Counted from the first letter of the stretch, positions 8,013 to 16,017 are shown. The stretch is DNA of 64,000 nt from Jeotgalibaca sp052266715 (GCA_052266715.1 JBQPRB010000002.1); one strand, 5' to 3'. Made by a program: numbers and translations. Notes: generated by a model not told the origin, from the sequence alone.

Positions 8013-9664
8013 TGAAACTCTCGGCACATACACGTCTAGATAATCTAAAATACTTACAAGAAAATGAGTTGGATATTCTTGTGATTGGAGGCGGTATAAC
8101 CGGAGCGGGTATTGCCCTTCATGGTAGTTTAAAAGGCTTGAAAATCGGATTGATTGAAATGCAGGATTTCGCTGCAGGTACATCTAGTCGTTCAACAAAA
8201 CTCGTCCATGGTGGCTTACGTTATTTGAAAAACTTCGAAGTAGAGCTGGTAGCAAATGTGGCGCGTGAACGGGCGATTATTCATCATAATGCACCGCATA
8301 TCGTACAGCCTCGAAAGATGTTATTACCTGTTTATGAGGAGCCAGGCGCCTCCTTCAATGATTTTTCAGCCGAAATAGTTCTTGATTTATATGATAAACT
8401 CGGTGAAGTGACGGATGATTGGCGTCATTCCTTCATTTCTAAGGAAAAAGTTTTGGAAGATGCACCTGGTCTCAGAAAAGAAGGGTTACTCAAAGGTGGT
8501 CTTTATTTGGACTACTTAAATGACGATGCACGTTTGACGATTAGTATATTGAAATCCGCACATTATAACGGGGCAAAAATAGCAAACTACGTAAAAGCAG
8601 TCGGGTTTATTTATGGTGATGATAAACAAATCAAAGGAATCAAGGCAGTGGATCAATTAACTGAAGAAGCGTTTTCCATCCATGCAAAAATTGTGGTGAA
8701 TGCTACAGGGCCTTGGTCTGATGAAACACGAAATATGCAAAAATCCAGACAGACTGATCGGATGCTCCCGACAAAAGGGGTACACTTTGTTGTAGACGGT
8801 AATCGTCTTCCAGTCAGACGTACGATTTATACCGATTCTGGCTTAGAAGATAATCGGATGATTTTTATCATTCCAAGAAAAGGTAAAACCTATTTCGGTA
8901 CGACCGATACACCATATAAAGGTGACCTCCTGGAACCGAAAGTTACCCAAGAAGACGTCGATTATTTACTGGAAGCAATTAATTTTCGCTTTCCAGATGC
9001 ACATTTAACCATAGATGATATTGAAACTGCGTGGTCTGGACTACGTCCATTAATACAGCCAGAAGGTGCCAAAAGTCCATCGGAAATTTCGCGTGAACAT
9101 GAGATTTTTGTTTCAGAAGAAGGGCTTGTGACCATCGGAGGCGGAAAGTTAACGGATTACCGCCTCATGGCAGAAGACACTTTTGTGGTAATCGATGCGT
9201 TACTGGATGATGCTGTTCCTGAAGTTGATTCAGAAAGAGTCCATTTGTCAGGTGGAGAAATTAAAGAAGGGCATTCGTTCGAAGAATATCGTCTACCAGC
9301 TGTTAGAATAGGGCAAGCAGCAGGTTTAAGTGAAAGAGATGCAGTTGATTTAGTGAACTGGTATGGAACAGATGCTGAAAAAGTATTCAGCGGTATGGAA
9401 AAAATAAAAAATAGTCGCTTACCGGTTAAAGATGCTTTGTCTTTGCAGTATGCGATGGAATACGAAATGACTCTCACTTTGGAAGATTATTTTCTCAGAA
9501 GAGTTGATACCTTGCTATTTGAATTTGACCGCATGAGAGTGTTAGTGACTCCTGCGTTAGAACAGATGACAGCTTTCTATCAATGGGATGAGGAGAAACA
9601 GCAGACAGAAAAGGAAAAAGTTCTCTTGGCAATCGAGCAAGCCCATTTAACGGAATTGAGATGA
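8012..9664 (+). CDS. glpO: FAD-dependent glycerol-3-phosphate oxidase/dehydrogenase
   Basis: A 550-residue flavoprotein converting glycerol 3-phosphate to dihydroxyacetone phosphate. The FAD-binding motif LDILVIGGGITGAGIAL lies near residues 20-36, followed by GTSSRSTKLVHGGLRYL. Later motifs are NATGPWSD, PTKGVHFVV, TYFGTTDTPYKG and GGGKLTDYRLMAED. The family splits into H2O2-forming GlpO of lactic acid bacteria (about 608 residues, with an extra insert of about 50 residues) and GlpD dehydrogenases (about 555). This protein has the shorter, GlpD-like length, although its N-terminal half resembles enterococcal GlpO. It could therefore be named glpD, and whether oxygen is the acceptor is open. 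It is coupled to glpK by overlapping stop and start codons. Confidence 0.9.
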   Translation: MKLSAHTRLDNLKYLQENELDILVIGGGITGAGIALHGSLKGLKIGLIEMQDFAAGTSSRSTKLVHGGLRYLKNFEVELVANVARERAIIHHNAPHIVQPRKMLLPVYEEPGASFNDFSAEIVLDLYDKLGEVTDDWRHSFISKEKVLEDAPGLRKEGLLKGGLYLDYLNDDARLTISILKSAHYNGAKIANYVKAVGFIYGDDKQIKGIKAVDQLTEEAFSIHAKIVVNATGPWSDETRNMQKSRQTDRMLPTKGVHFVVDGNRLPVRRTIYTDSGLEDNRMIFIIPRKGKTYFGTTDTPYKGDLLEPKVTQEDVDYLLEAINFRFPDAHLTIDDIETAWSGLRPLIQPEGAKSPSEISREHEIFVSEEGLVTIGGGKLTDYRLMAEDTFVVIDALLDDAVPEVDSERVHLSGGEIKEGHSFEEYRLPAVRIGQAAGLSERDAVDLVNWYGTDAEKVFSGMEKIKNSRLPVKDALSLQYAMEYEMTLTLEDYFLRRVDTLLFEFDRMRVLVTPALEQMTAFYQWDEEKQQTEKEKVLLAIEQAHLTELR

Positions 9665-9678
9665 GGAGTGTAATATAA

Positions 9679-10398
9679 ATGGACGCAACATTCATTCAAG
9701 AACTTTTAGGTGAATTTATCGGAACAGCCATTCTGGTTTTACTGGGGGATGGTGTTGTTGCAGGAGATGTATTGAAAAAAACCAAATCTAATGGAACCGG
9801 CTGGGTTCTCATCACATTTGGTTGGGGACTCGCTGTTACAATTGCCGTCTTTTCCTCAGGATTCCTTTCTCCAGCACACCTTAATCCTGCCGTAACCTTA
9901 GGGATGGCAATTACCGGAAATACGCCATGGTCATCAGTGATTCCTTATGTTCTTGCCCAAGTGGCGGGAGGATTTATCGGAGCAACATTGGTTTGGATTC
10001 ATTATAGACCACATTTTGCTGAAACTGATGACTCTGGCTTGATACTGGCGGTGTTCTCCACTGGTCCAGCAATCAGAGATACTGTCTCTAATTTGATTAG
10101 TGAAATTATCGGAACCATGATGTTAGTATTTGGGTTATTGTCTTTTGGTCGCGCAACTTTTGCTGATAGTTTGAATCCTTTGGTAGTTGGGTTGTTAATT
10201 GTTTCAATCGGAATGTCTTTAGGGGGAACGACAGGTTATGCAATCAACCCAGCCCGAGATCTCGGCCCACGTATTGCGCATCAAATCTTGCCTATTGCCA
10301 ACAAAGGTGATTCAGATTGGGGTTATTCATGGGTACCCGTAGTAGGACCATTAGTGGGTGGAGCACTGGCTGCTATTTTGTATATGTTGATACCTTAA
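9679..10398 (+). CDS. glpF: Glycerol uptake facilitator (aquaglyceroporin)
   Basis: A 239-residue MIP-family channel that lets glycerol diffuse across the membrane. Both half-helix signatures are present: HLNPAVTLG (Asn69) and AINPARDLGPR (Asn190, with the selectivity Arg193). About six membrane segments can be traced. The Asp of the second motif is typical of glycerol channels rather than water channels. It is the third gene of glpK-glpO/D-glpF, 14 bases after the oxidase gene, with GAGGAGTG as ribosome-binding site. A bidirectional terminator follows. Confidence 0.93.
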   Translation: MDATFIQELLGEFIGTAILVLLGDGVVAGDVLKKTKSNGTGWVLITFGWGLAVTIAVFSSGFLSPAHLNPAVTLGMAITGNTPWSSVIPYVLAQVAGGFIGATLVWIHYRPHFAETDDSGLILAVFSTGPAIRDTVSNLISEIIGTMMLVFGLLSFGRATFADSLNPLVVGLLIVSIGMSLGGTTGYAINPARDLGPRIAHQILPIANKGDSDWGYSWVPVVGPLVGGALAAILYMLIP

Positions 10399-10413
10399 GC
10401 GAAAGAAAACAAG

Positions 10414-10445
10414 AAAAAGCCTCGTACCGCGTACGAGGCTTTTTC
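10414..10445. terminator. Bidirectional terminator between glpF and dhaM
   Basis: A 14-bp perfect stem AAAAAGCCTCGTAC / GTACGAGGCTTTTT with the loop CGC. A and T runs on both sides serve the convergent glp and dha operons. Confidence 0.9.
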
Positions 10446-10452
10446 TCATCCG

Positions 10453-10827
10453 CTATTTAATGATTAAGGGTGTGAGTTGCTCATTAATGGCACTTAAGTC
10501 CACATCCACCTGGACTAAAGATGCAGCTGTATAAGCCCCCTCAATAAAAGCTGTTTCGTTTAAGATTACTTCTTTTTCAGTCATTTCCATGGCCAATTCC
10601 AAATTCATTTTTGCACTGCCTAAATCATAGAAAGCTAGAATCGTTGATTCTTCAAAGGACGCAATTCCTGCTGAAATTCGTTCAAAACTCGTGCCAATTT
10701 CACCCTCATCTGTACCACCGACTGCCACTATGGTAACATCTGCAGCGATTTGATCTAAAAGCATGGCCAAGCCTTCCGCAATTTCCTTTACGTGAGAAAT
10801 AAGTAAAATACCATAATTTTTACTCAT
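10453..10827 (-). CDS. dhaM: Dihydroxyacetone kinase phosphotransfer subunit DhaM
   Basis: A 124-residue EIIA-Man-fold protein that passes phosphate from HPr to the ADP held by DhaL. The start MSKNYGILLISHVKEIAEGLA places the phosphorylated histidine at His12. VGGTDEGEIGTSFERI matches the family (a GG-DEGxIGTS loop). Only the EIIA-like domain is present, without fused HPr or enzyme I domains, as in other lactic acid bacteria. The ATG at 10825-10827 overlaps the end of dhaL by 8 bases; the longer reading with an upstream ATG is less likely. It is the last gene of dhaK-dhaL-dhaM. Confidence 0.93.
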   Translation of the reverse strand: MSKNYGILLISHVKEIAEGLAMLLDQIAADVTIVAVGGTDEGEIGTSFERISAGIASFEESTILAFYDLGSAKMNLELAMEMTEKEVILNETAFIEGAYTAASLVQVDVDLSAINEQLTPLIIK

Positions 10828-11407
10828 CCAATACACCTGCTTTTAGTAAAGCTTCAAAGAGATAAACGCTCGATTGCGCACCTGGGTCTAGATGTCCAAT
10901 TGAACGATCACCCAGATAAGAAGCTCTTCCTTTCGTTGCTTTGATGTCTTTTGTTTTTTCTAATGCATCTTGTAGTAAGGGGACAGTTAATTCACCCGAC
11001 TGGATTGCTTCAGTGGCAGGTGACCATACATCTACCATCGTTTTTTCTCCCACATCCGCTTTACCACGTTTCTGAATGCCTTCAAGTCCTGCATTAAATA
11101 TTTCAGTAAAATTATCGCTTTCTTTAGCGACCTTAGCCATATTTATAAAAGCTGAGCCATATAGAGGTCCCGATGCACCGCCTACTTTGCTGACAAGGGT
11201 CATGCCAACATCTTTGAATAAGTCAGCAGGATTGTCGTAGTTTGATTCCGCTAATTTTTCTTTAATGGCACTGACACCTCGGTTCATGTTGCTACCATGA
11301 TCGCCGTCACCGATTGCGGTATCGAGATCATTGAGTATGTTTTTATTGTCTGCTACTTTTTCAATAAATAGATACATCCACTGGGTCATTTTATCAATCT
11401 TAGTCAT
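10820..11407 (-). CDS. dhaL: Dihydroxyacetone kinase ADP-binding subunit DhaL
   Basis: A 195-residue helical barrel subunit holding ADP as a cofactor that is rephosphorylated by DhaM. The metal-binding motif AIGDGDHGSNMNRG and the tail GRASYLGDRSIGHLDPGAQS are diagnostic. The ATG at 11405-11407 follows AAGGAGGAAAAAG; the reading frame is open further upstream, but that part runs into dhaK and has no good site. It lies 11 bases after dhaK. Confidence 0.94.
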   Translation of the reverse strand: MTKIDKMTQWMYLFIEKVADNKNILNDLDTAIGDGDHGSNMNRGVSAIKEKLAESNYDNPADLFKDVGMTLVSKVGGASGPLYGSAFINMAKVAKESDNFTEIFNAGLEGIQKRGKADVGEKTMVDVWSPATEAIQSGELTVPLLQDALEKTKDIKATKGRASYLGDRSIGHLDPGAQSSVYLFEALLKAGVLDE

Positions 11408-11418
11408 CTTTTTCCTCC

Positions 11419-12411
11419 TTACCAAGAAATCGTTTCGACGGGACTGTTTAAATATTCTAACCATTTTGAATTTGTAAGCTTAATTAGTGTCAAGGATAGG
11501 CCTTCCATATCGATAGAAGTCATATAGTCGCCAACTTTTCGGAATGATAGCGTCAATCCTTCTTGGTCTTGGAGTAACTGTCTCACATCATTCATAAATA
11601 CAAATTGCTCCATCAAAGGCGTTCCACCCATGCCATTAACCAGTACAGCAAATTCATCACCTTTGTTCCATTGATATTCTTTTTTTAATTTTTCGACTAA
11701 CTCTTTCGCTAGGTCTTTCGAAGGCTGTATTTTTTCTCGTCGATAACCTGGCTCACCATGAATGCCGACACCAAACTCTATTTCATCATCACCAATTTCG
11801 AAGCCTGGTTTTCCTACCTCTGGGTTGGTTGCAGGCGATAGCGCAACACCGATTGATTTGATTTGGGGAATCAACTCATCGGCTAATGATTTGATTTCAG
11901 AAAGAGACAATCCTTCTTCGGCTGCGGCCCCCAAAATCTTGTGTACTAAAACAGTTCCCGCGATGCCCCGTTTTCCAGCTGTATAAGTACTGTTTTCAAC
12001 CGCAATATCATCATCAACGATAACAAAATCAACCGCTATATCTTCGATTTCCGCAAGTTCTTTTGCCATATCAAAATTCATGACATCCCCGGAATAGTTC
12101 TTGATAATCATAAAAACGCCGTTACCTTCGTCACTTGCTTTTATTCCTTCTAAAACCTGATCCGGTGTCGGAGACGTAAAGACTTGGCCTGCTACCGCTG
12201 CGGATAACATCCCTTTGCCAACGAAACCAGCATGAGAAGGTTCATGACCGCTACCGCCTCCACTGACTAACCCGACTTTCCCGTTAGGTGGGAACTTTCT
12301 ATGGATAACGGTTGTACCCGGCACACGCTCTACGATAGATTCATAGGCAAATACAAGTCCATCCAGCATTTCGTTGACGACTTGTTCTGGCTGGTTAATA
12401 ATTTTCTTCAT
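11419..12411 (-). CDS. dhaK: Dihydroxyacetone kinase substrate-binding subunit DhaK
   Basis: A 330-residue subunit that binds dihydroxyacetone covalently as a hemiaminal through His218 in FGVGIHGEPGYRREK. Other motifs are VSGGGSGHEPSHAGFVG and IIKNYSGDVMNFDMA. With DhaL and DhaM it makes dihydroxyacetone phosphate using phosphoenolpyruvate-derived phosphate from the PTS. The start at 12409-12411 follows GGGAGGAATAAAA. It is the first gene of the dha operon, with no dhaQ or dhaS regulator gene beside it. It is convergent with the glp operon, so both routes of glycerol and triose entry sit together. Confidence 0.95.
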   Translation of the reverse strand: MKKIINQPEQVVNEMLDGLVFAYESIVERVPGTTVIHRKFPPNGKVGLVSGGGSGHEPSHAGFVGKGMLSAAVAGQVFTSPTPDQVLEGIKASDEGNGVFMIIKNYSGDVMNFDMAKELAEIEDIAVDFVIVDDDIAVENSTYTAGKRGIAGTVLVHKILGAAAEEGLSLSEIKSLADELIPQIKSIGVALSPATNPEVGKPGFEIGDDEIEFGVGIHGEPGYRREKIQPSKDLAKELVEKLKKEYQWNKGDEFAVLVNGMGGTPLMEQFVFMNDVRQLLQDQEGLTLSFRKVGDYMTSIDMEGLSLTLIKLTNSKWLEYLNSPVETISW

Positions 12412-12448
12412 TTTTATTCCTCCCAAAACTATTTTTCGTATTATTTAC

Positions 12449-12492
12449 AGTATAAATTATTTAGAATTGGATAGACAATGAAAACACTTACC
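12449..12492 (-). promoter_or_regulatory. dhaK promoter with a cre-like sequence upstream
   Basis: On the minus strand a -35 TTGTCT (complement of 12473-12478) and a -10 TATACT (complement of 12449-12454) are separated by 18 bases. At 12479-12492, next to the -35, the + strand reads TGAAAACACTTACC. This resembles a cre but lacks the central CG, so CcpA control is only a weak suggestion. Confidence 0.45.
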
Positions 12493-12590
12493 TGTAGCTT
12501 TGGAGTCGAATTGGTTTCCTTTTTTTCCTTTCGCATTCCAAGTCTGTTAAAATAGTTGATAGGAATAAAAAAGTTTGTTGGAGGATAAGA

Positions 12591-13157
12591 ATGGAAAAAC
12601 ATGAGGGGAAAATGGCAACGTACTGGACACTCGTTAAATCAACATTTATATTAAGTGCTTTTACGGTTGGCGGTGGCTATGTTATTGTTCCATTGATGCA
12701 AAAGAAATTTGTAGAGGAATTAGGGTGGATTGATTCCGAAGAAATGTTGGACTTAGTGGCTTTGGGTCAATCAATGCCGGGTGCTTTAGCAGTCAATACT
12801 TCTATTTTAATCGGCTATCGAATTGCGGGTATCCTAGGAGCATTAGTTACGTTACTTGGAACGGTTAGTCCACCGCTAATTATAATTACGATTGTATCTT
12901 ATTTTTATATGTCATTCCGTGATAATGCTATCGTGGATGCTTTAATGTTAGGCATGCAGGTAGGTGTTGTGGCGGTTATTTTAAATGTTGTTTATAACAT
13001 GGTTAAAGATGTAGCAAAACGTAAGGACGTCATTAATATCCTTATTTTGATTGGCGCATTTATTGCTGCCTTTGTATTTGATACGAATGTTATTGCAATT
13101 ATATTTGTCGCAGGATTGCTTGGGTTTATTAATAACCGCATGAAAGGAGGCGCATAA
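12591..13157 (+). CDS. Chromate transporter family protein, first half (short-chain CHR)
   Basis: A 188-residue membrane protein with the CHR signature FILSAFTVGGGYVIVPLMQKKFVEELGW and LGQSMPGALAVNTSILIGYRIAG. Short CHR proteins occur as tandem pairs whose two halves together correspond to one long ChrA. Members export chromate or related oxyanions, but the substrate is not shown here. The ribosome-binding site is TTGGAGGAT. It is directly followed, 1 base after its stop, by the second half, so the pair is one transcription unit. Confidence 0.88.
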   Translation: MEKHEGKMATYWTLVKSTFILSAFTVGGGYVIVPLMQKKFVEELGWIDSEEMLDLVALGQSMPGALAVNTSILIGYRIAGILGALVTLLGTVSPPLIIITIVSYFYMSFRDNAIVDALMLGMQVGVVAVILNVVYNMVKDVAKRKDVINILILIGAFIAAFVFDTNVIAIIFVAGLLGFINNRMKGGA

Positions 13158-13158
13158 G

Positions 13159-13728
13159 ATGATTTTTATTGAATTATTTTGGGCCTTTTTCAAAATTGGG
13201 TTGTTTACCATAGGCGGCGGCTATGCTTCTTTACCTTTGATAGAAAATGAGATAGTAAGTGCAAAAGCCTGGATAACTATACAGGAATATACAGATATTG
13301 TTACTATTTCCCAGATTACACCCGGTCCGATTGCCATCAACTCGGCTACTTTTGTCGGAACCAAGGTGGGTGGCTTTCCAGGAGCTGTTACAGCTACCTT
13401 AGGCGTCGTGGCCCCCTCTGTAATCATTGCTCTGATTCTGGCAAAAATGTATTATAAATACCGAAATGTTGATACTATGCAAGGAATTCTTGCCGGTTTA
13501 CGCCCAGCCGTAGTTGCTTTGATAGGATCTGCGGGAGCCACATTATTGGTGGCAGCGTTATTTCAAACAGAAGGCATTCAGATGGGGAATTTCAATATTA
13601 ATTTAATCGCAATTTTAATGCTGGTCATTGCTTTTGTTGCGTTGCGTAAATATAAAGTAGACGCCATGCTAGTCATCTTCATATGCGGTATCACAACAGT
13701 TCTGTTATCCTTTATAGGAATAATGTAG
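13159..13728 (+). CDS. Chromate transporter family protein, second half (short-chain CHR)
   Basis: A 189-residue membrane protein, the partner of the preceding gene. It has FWAFFKIGLFTIGGGYASLPLIE and ISQITPGPIAINSATFVGTKVGG, the second form of the CHR signature. Several hydrophobic segments span the protein. The two proteins likely act as a heterodimer with opposite membrane orientation, as described for Bacillus pairs. The start lies inside the AAGGAGG-GCATAAG junction with the first gene. A cysteine-peptidase-like gene follows after 10 bases. Confidence 0.88.
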   Translation: MIFIELFWAFFKIGLFTIGGGYASLPLIENEIVSAKAWITIQEYTDIVTISQITPGPIAINSATFVGTKVGGFPGAVTATLGVVAPSVIIALILAKMYYKYRNVDTMQGILAGLRPAVVALIGSAGATLLVAALFQTEGIQMGNFNINLIAILMLVIAFVALRKYKVDAMLVIFICGITTVLLSFIGIM

Positions 13729-13738
13729 GGGGAATTTG

Positions 13739-14272
13739 ATGGGCCAATTACCGACAAAATGGACAGGTTTACCGCCTGCACGATTCATGAAATATAAAGG
13801 GTGGATAAACCGGAATAAACCTGGTATTTGTGGAACTTACTGTGCTTCAGTTCTACTGCATGATGCAATTTATCAGAAAACAAAAAAATCACTTCCAAAA
13901 CAAGTGCTACTAGATGGGATGAAGGCAGTTGTGGATGATTTGTTACCTTACCGTGGCACTTTTTTTTGGGATCTTGCCCATGGTTTAAGGCGCATGCTTA
14001 GCCATACCAAAATTTGGCATGTGCGTATGGGGATTTTGAATGAAAGAATTATTCCCCGAATTTTAGGCAGTGATAATCCGCGACCCGTTATAGTCGGCAC
14101 TACCAAATACTTAAATAGTAACTATAATAATCACTGGTTGGTTGTTTATGGTTATGGTTATAATGAAAAAGGAAAGCTGTATTTTCGTGGTTATGATAAT
14201 CACGGTCGTTATAAAGCGATCGTTCCAGCTTCGCAGACAATCTGTTGTGTGTGGCTGGATGAACGTGAATAG
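13739..14272 (+). CDS. Cysteine-peptidase-like protein of unknown function (papain/C39-like arrangement)
   Basis: A 177-residue protein that I do not recognise as a named family. The layout suggests a papain-like or C39-like thiol enzyme. NKPGICGTYCASVLLHDA resembles the nucleophile region (Cys37 or Cys41 region), NNHWLVVYGYGYNEKGKLYF the His strand, and FRGYDNHGRYKA the Asp/Asn position. No signal peptide or membrane segment is evident. The ATG at 13739 follows GGGGGAATTTG. It sits between the chromate-transporter pair and glutathione reductase with very short gaps, so it is probably co-transcribed with both. The catalytic reading is an inference from residue spacing. Confidence 0.6.
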   Translation: MGQLPTKWTGLPPARFMKYKGWINRNKPGICGTYCASVLLHDAIYQKTKKSLPKQVLLDGMKAVVDDLLPYRGTFFWDLAHGLRRMLSHTKIWHVRMGILNERIIPRILGSDNPRPVIVGTTKYLNSNYNNHWLVVYGYGYNEKGKLYFRGYDNHGRYKAIVPASQTICCVWLDERE

Positions 14273-14283
14273 GAGGAATATAA

Positions 14284-15633
14284 GTGAGAGAATTTGATTT
14301 TATTGCAATTGGTGGGGGAAGTGGTGGTATAGCTACGATGAACCGCGCTGCTGAGTATGGGGCAAAAACAGCTGTTATTGAAAACAATTTATTAGGTGGA
14401 ACATGTGTTAATATTGGTTGCGTCCCCAAAAAAATCATGTGGTATGCGGCTGAAGTTAAAGATGCAATTATGAAATATGGTCCTGATTACGGATTTACAA
14501 GTAGTCATACGGAATTTGATTTCCAAACCCTCTTAAAAAACCGGGAAGCCTACATTGACCGTTCAAGGAATAGTTACCAATCAGGCTTTGAAAGACGAGG
14601 AGTAGAAGTGATTGAGGGCTATGCGAAGTTTGTGGACAGCCATACTGTTGAAGTGAACGGTGAACATATTCGCGCAAAGCATATTTTAATAGCTACGGGC
14701 GCAAGGCCCGTGTACCCGGATATACCTGGAAAAGAACTAGGGGAGACTTCTGATGATTTCTTTGCTTGGGAAGAGTTACCTAAAAAAGTAGCAGTAGTCG
14801 GTGCTGGTTATATTGCGGTTGAATTGGCGGGAGTAATGCAAACCTTGGGAGTAGACGTCCATTTGTTCACACGCTACGAGGGTCCATTGCGTTTGTATGA
14901 TGAGGCAATCGTAAATGTCCTGGTTGAGGAAATGAAGAAGAATGGCCCGAGCTTACATACGTTTTCTGTTCCGAAAGAAGTTACTAAGAATTCTGATGGA
15001 ACTTTAAAGTTGAGTTTTGAAAACGGCAATGCAGATAATTTTGATAAAATCATTTGGGCAGTTGGTAGAGAAGCAAATGTTGATGGAATTAATCTCGATG
15101 TGGCTGGTGTTCGTGTTAATCAAGCAGGTTTCATCCAAGTTGATGGTTACCAGAATACAAGCGCAGAAAATATTTATGCAGTGGGGGATGCGACTGGGAA
15201 TAAGATGCTGACCCCGGTAGCTATCGCTGCAGGGAGAAGGTTATCCGAGCGTCTGTTCAATAATAAACCGAATGAGAAGTTGAATTATGACAATATTCCA
15301 ACCGTTATATTTAGTCATCCGCCAATTGGTACGGTGGGTCTAAGTGAAGAAGAGGCAATTGCAAAACATGGCGAAGAGAATATACGAACCTATACCTCAA
15401 CTTTCGGATCGATGTATACGGCTGTAACTGCTCATCGTCAAACTGTAAAAATGAAACTCGTTTGCCAAGGGCCAGATGAAAAAGTAATCGGGTTACACGG
15501 AATTGGTTTTGGAGTTGATGAGATGATCCAGGGATTTGCAGTGGCGATAAAAATGGGGGCCACTAAGGAAGATTTCGACAATACGGTGGCCATTCATCCG
15601 ACAGGTGCGGAAGAATTTGTTACCATGCGCTAA
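14284..15633 (+). CDS. gor: Glutathione-disulfide reductase
   Basis: A 449-residue FAD- and NADPH-dependent oxidoreductase that reduces glutathione disulfide. The N-terminal FAD motif is FIAIGGGSGGIATMNRAA, and the redox pair Cys41/Cys46 lies in GGTCVNIGCVPKK. The NADPH motif VVGAGYIAVELAG is followed by the arginines of LFTRYEGPLRLYD, typical of NADPH use. The C-terminal HPTGAEEFVT carries the catalytic His-Glu pair of the partner subunit. The GTG start follows AGGAGGAATATAA. The window also has a lactoylglutathione-lyase-like gene at 36041, which fits a cell that keeps a glutathione pool. Confidence 0.92.
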   Translation: MREFDFIAIGGGSGGIATMNRAAEYGAKTAVIENNLLGGTCVNIGCVPKKIMWYAAEVKDAIMKYGPDYGFTSSHTEFDFQTLLKNREAYIDRSRNSYQSGFERRGVEVIEGYAKFVDSHTVEVNGEHIRAKHILIATGARPVYPDIPGKELGETSDDFFAWEELPKKVAVVGAGYIAVELAGVMQTLGVDVHLFTRYEGPLRLYDEAIVNVLVEEMKKNGPSLHTFSVPKEVTKNSDGTLKLSFENGNADNFDKIIWAVGREANVDGINLDVAGVRVNQAGFIQVDGYQNTSAENIYAVGDATGNKMLTPVAIAAGRRLSERLFNNKPNEKLNYDNIPTVIFSHPPIGTVGLSEEEAIAKHGEENIRTYTSTFGSMYTAVTAHRQTVKMKLVCQGPDEKVIGLHGIGFGVDEMIQGFAVAIKMGATKEDFDNTVAIHPTGAEEFVTMR

Positions 15634-15681
15634 CCGTTATATCAAAAAAACAACCATCTTTTTGTACCCGTTTAAAAAAAT

Positions 15682-15721
15682 AAAGCAGCCTTGAAGGTAT
15701 GTCCTTCAAGGCTGCTTTTTT
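15682..15721. terminator. Bidirectional terminator after gor
   Basis: A 16-bp stem AAAGCAGCCTTGAAGG / CCTTCAAGGCTGCTTT with the loop TATGT and T runs on both strands. It closes gor and also faces the remnant surface-protein gene on the minus strand. Confidence 0.9.
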
Positions 15722-15768
15722 AAGGTTTTTTGGACTAGAAATGTCCAGAAATTTTGTTTATTTTAAGT

Positions 15769-15900
15769 TTAAACAGCTTTTTTCTTAAAGACAACCAACA
15801 AAAGCATTGCTCCGGTTATCAAGATTGAGACAAGCAGAAGGCTGTTCCCCTCAATACCGGTATCCGCAACCGCTTCGGTTTCCAAATCAACCTCCTGGGC
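15769..15900 (-). pseudogene. C-terminal remnant of a cell-wall-anchored surface protein (sortase signal)
   Basis: On the minus strand the frame ending at TAA 15769-15771 reads ...ETEAVADTGIEGNSLLL, then a hydrophobic stretch VSILITGAMLLLVV and the basic tail FKKKAV. This is the order of an LPxTG-type sorting signal: a variant xxADTG motif, a membrane segment and a positive tail. Only about 43 codons remain. No start codon or ribosome-binding site lies upstream, because the sequence runs straight into the short repeat at 15898-15984 and then into the terminator of the next gene. I read it as the 3-prime end of a broken surface-protein gene. The motif lacks the Leu-Pro of the classical signal, so sortase use would need a variant sortase. 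Confidence 0.6.
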
Positions 15901-15984
15901 TCTATAATAAATGGTGTTGGTAGGTATTCTTCTCGGAAATCCCGAAGGGCATTTCCTTCACCAACAACCAGATAAGCAAGAACC
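15898..15984. repeat. Short repeat copy A (internally deleted MITE-like element)
   Basis: This 87-bp copy begins GGCTCTATAATAAATGGTGT and ends CCAGATAAGCAAGAACC, the same ends as the longer copies at 36631-36872 and 58092-58334. The middle is missing exactly between two CCGAAGG direct repeats of the long form, leaving one CCGAAGG. The result is a compact hairpin with GGAAATCCC and GGGCATTTCC as inner arms. No target-site duplication is visible. It abuts the broken surface-protein gene. Confidence 0.8.
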
Positions 15985-16017
15985 ATTATAAAAGAGAAAA
16001 AATGCTTTAAGCTACAG

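Noticed and set aside
12479..12492. cre site for the dha operon
   Set aside because: TGAAAACACTTACC resembles a cre but lacks the central CG that CcpA needs; a similar TGAAAACACTTA occurs near the ATPase promoter. It is kept only as a weak note.
15985..16017. Target-site duplication for repeat copy A
   Set aside because: The 8 bases on the left (ACCTCCTG) and on the right (ATTATAAA) do not match, so this copy gives no direct proof of insertion.
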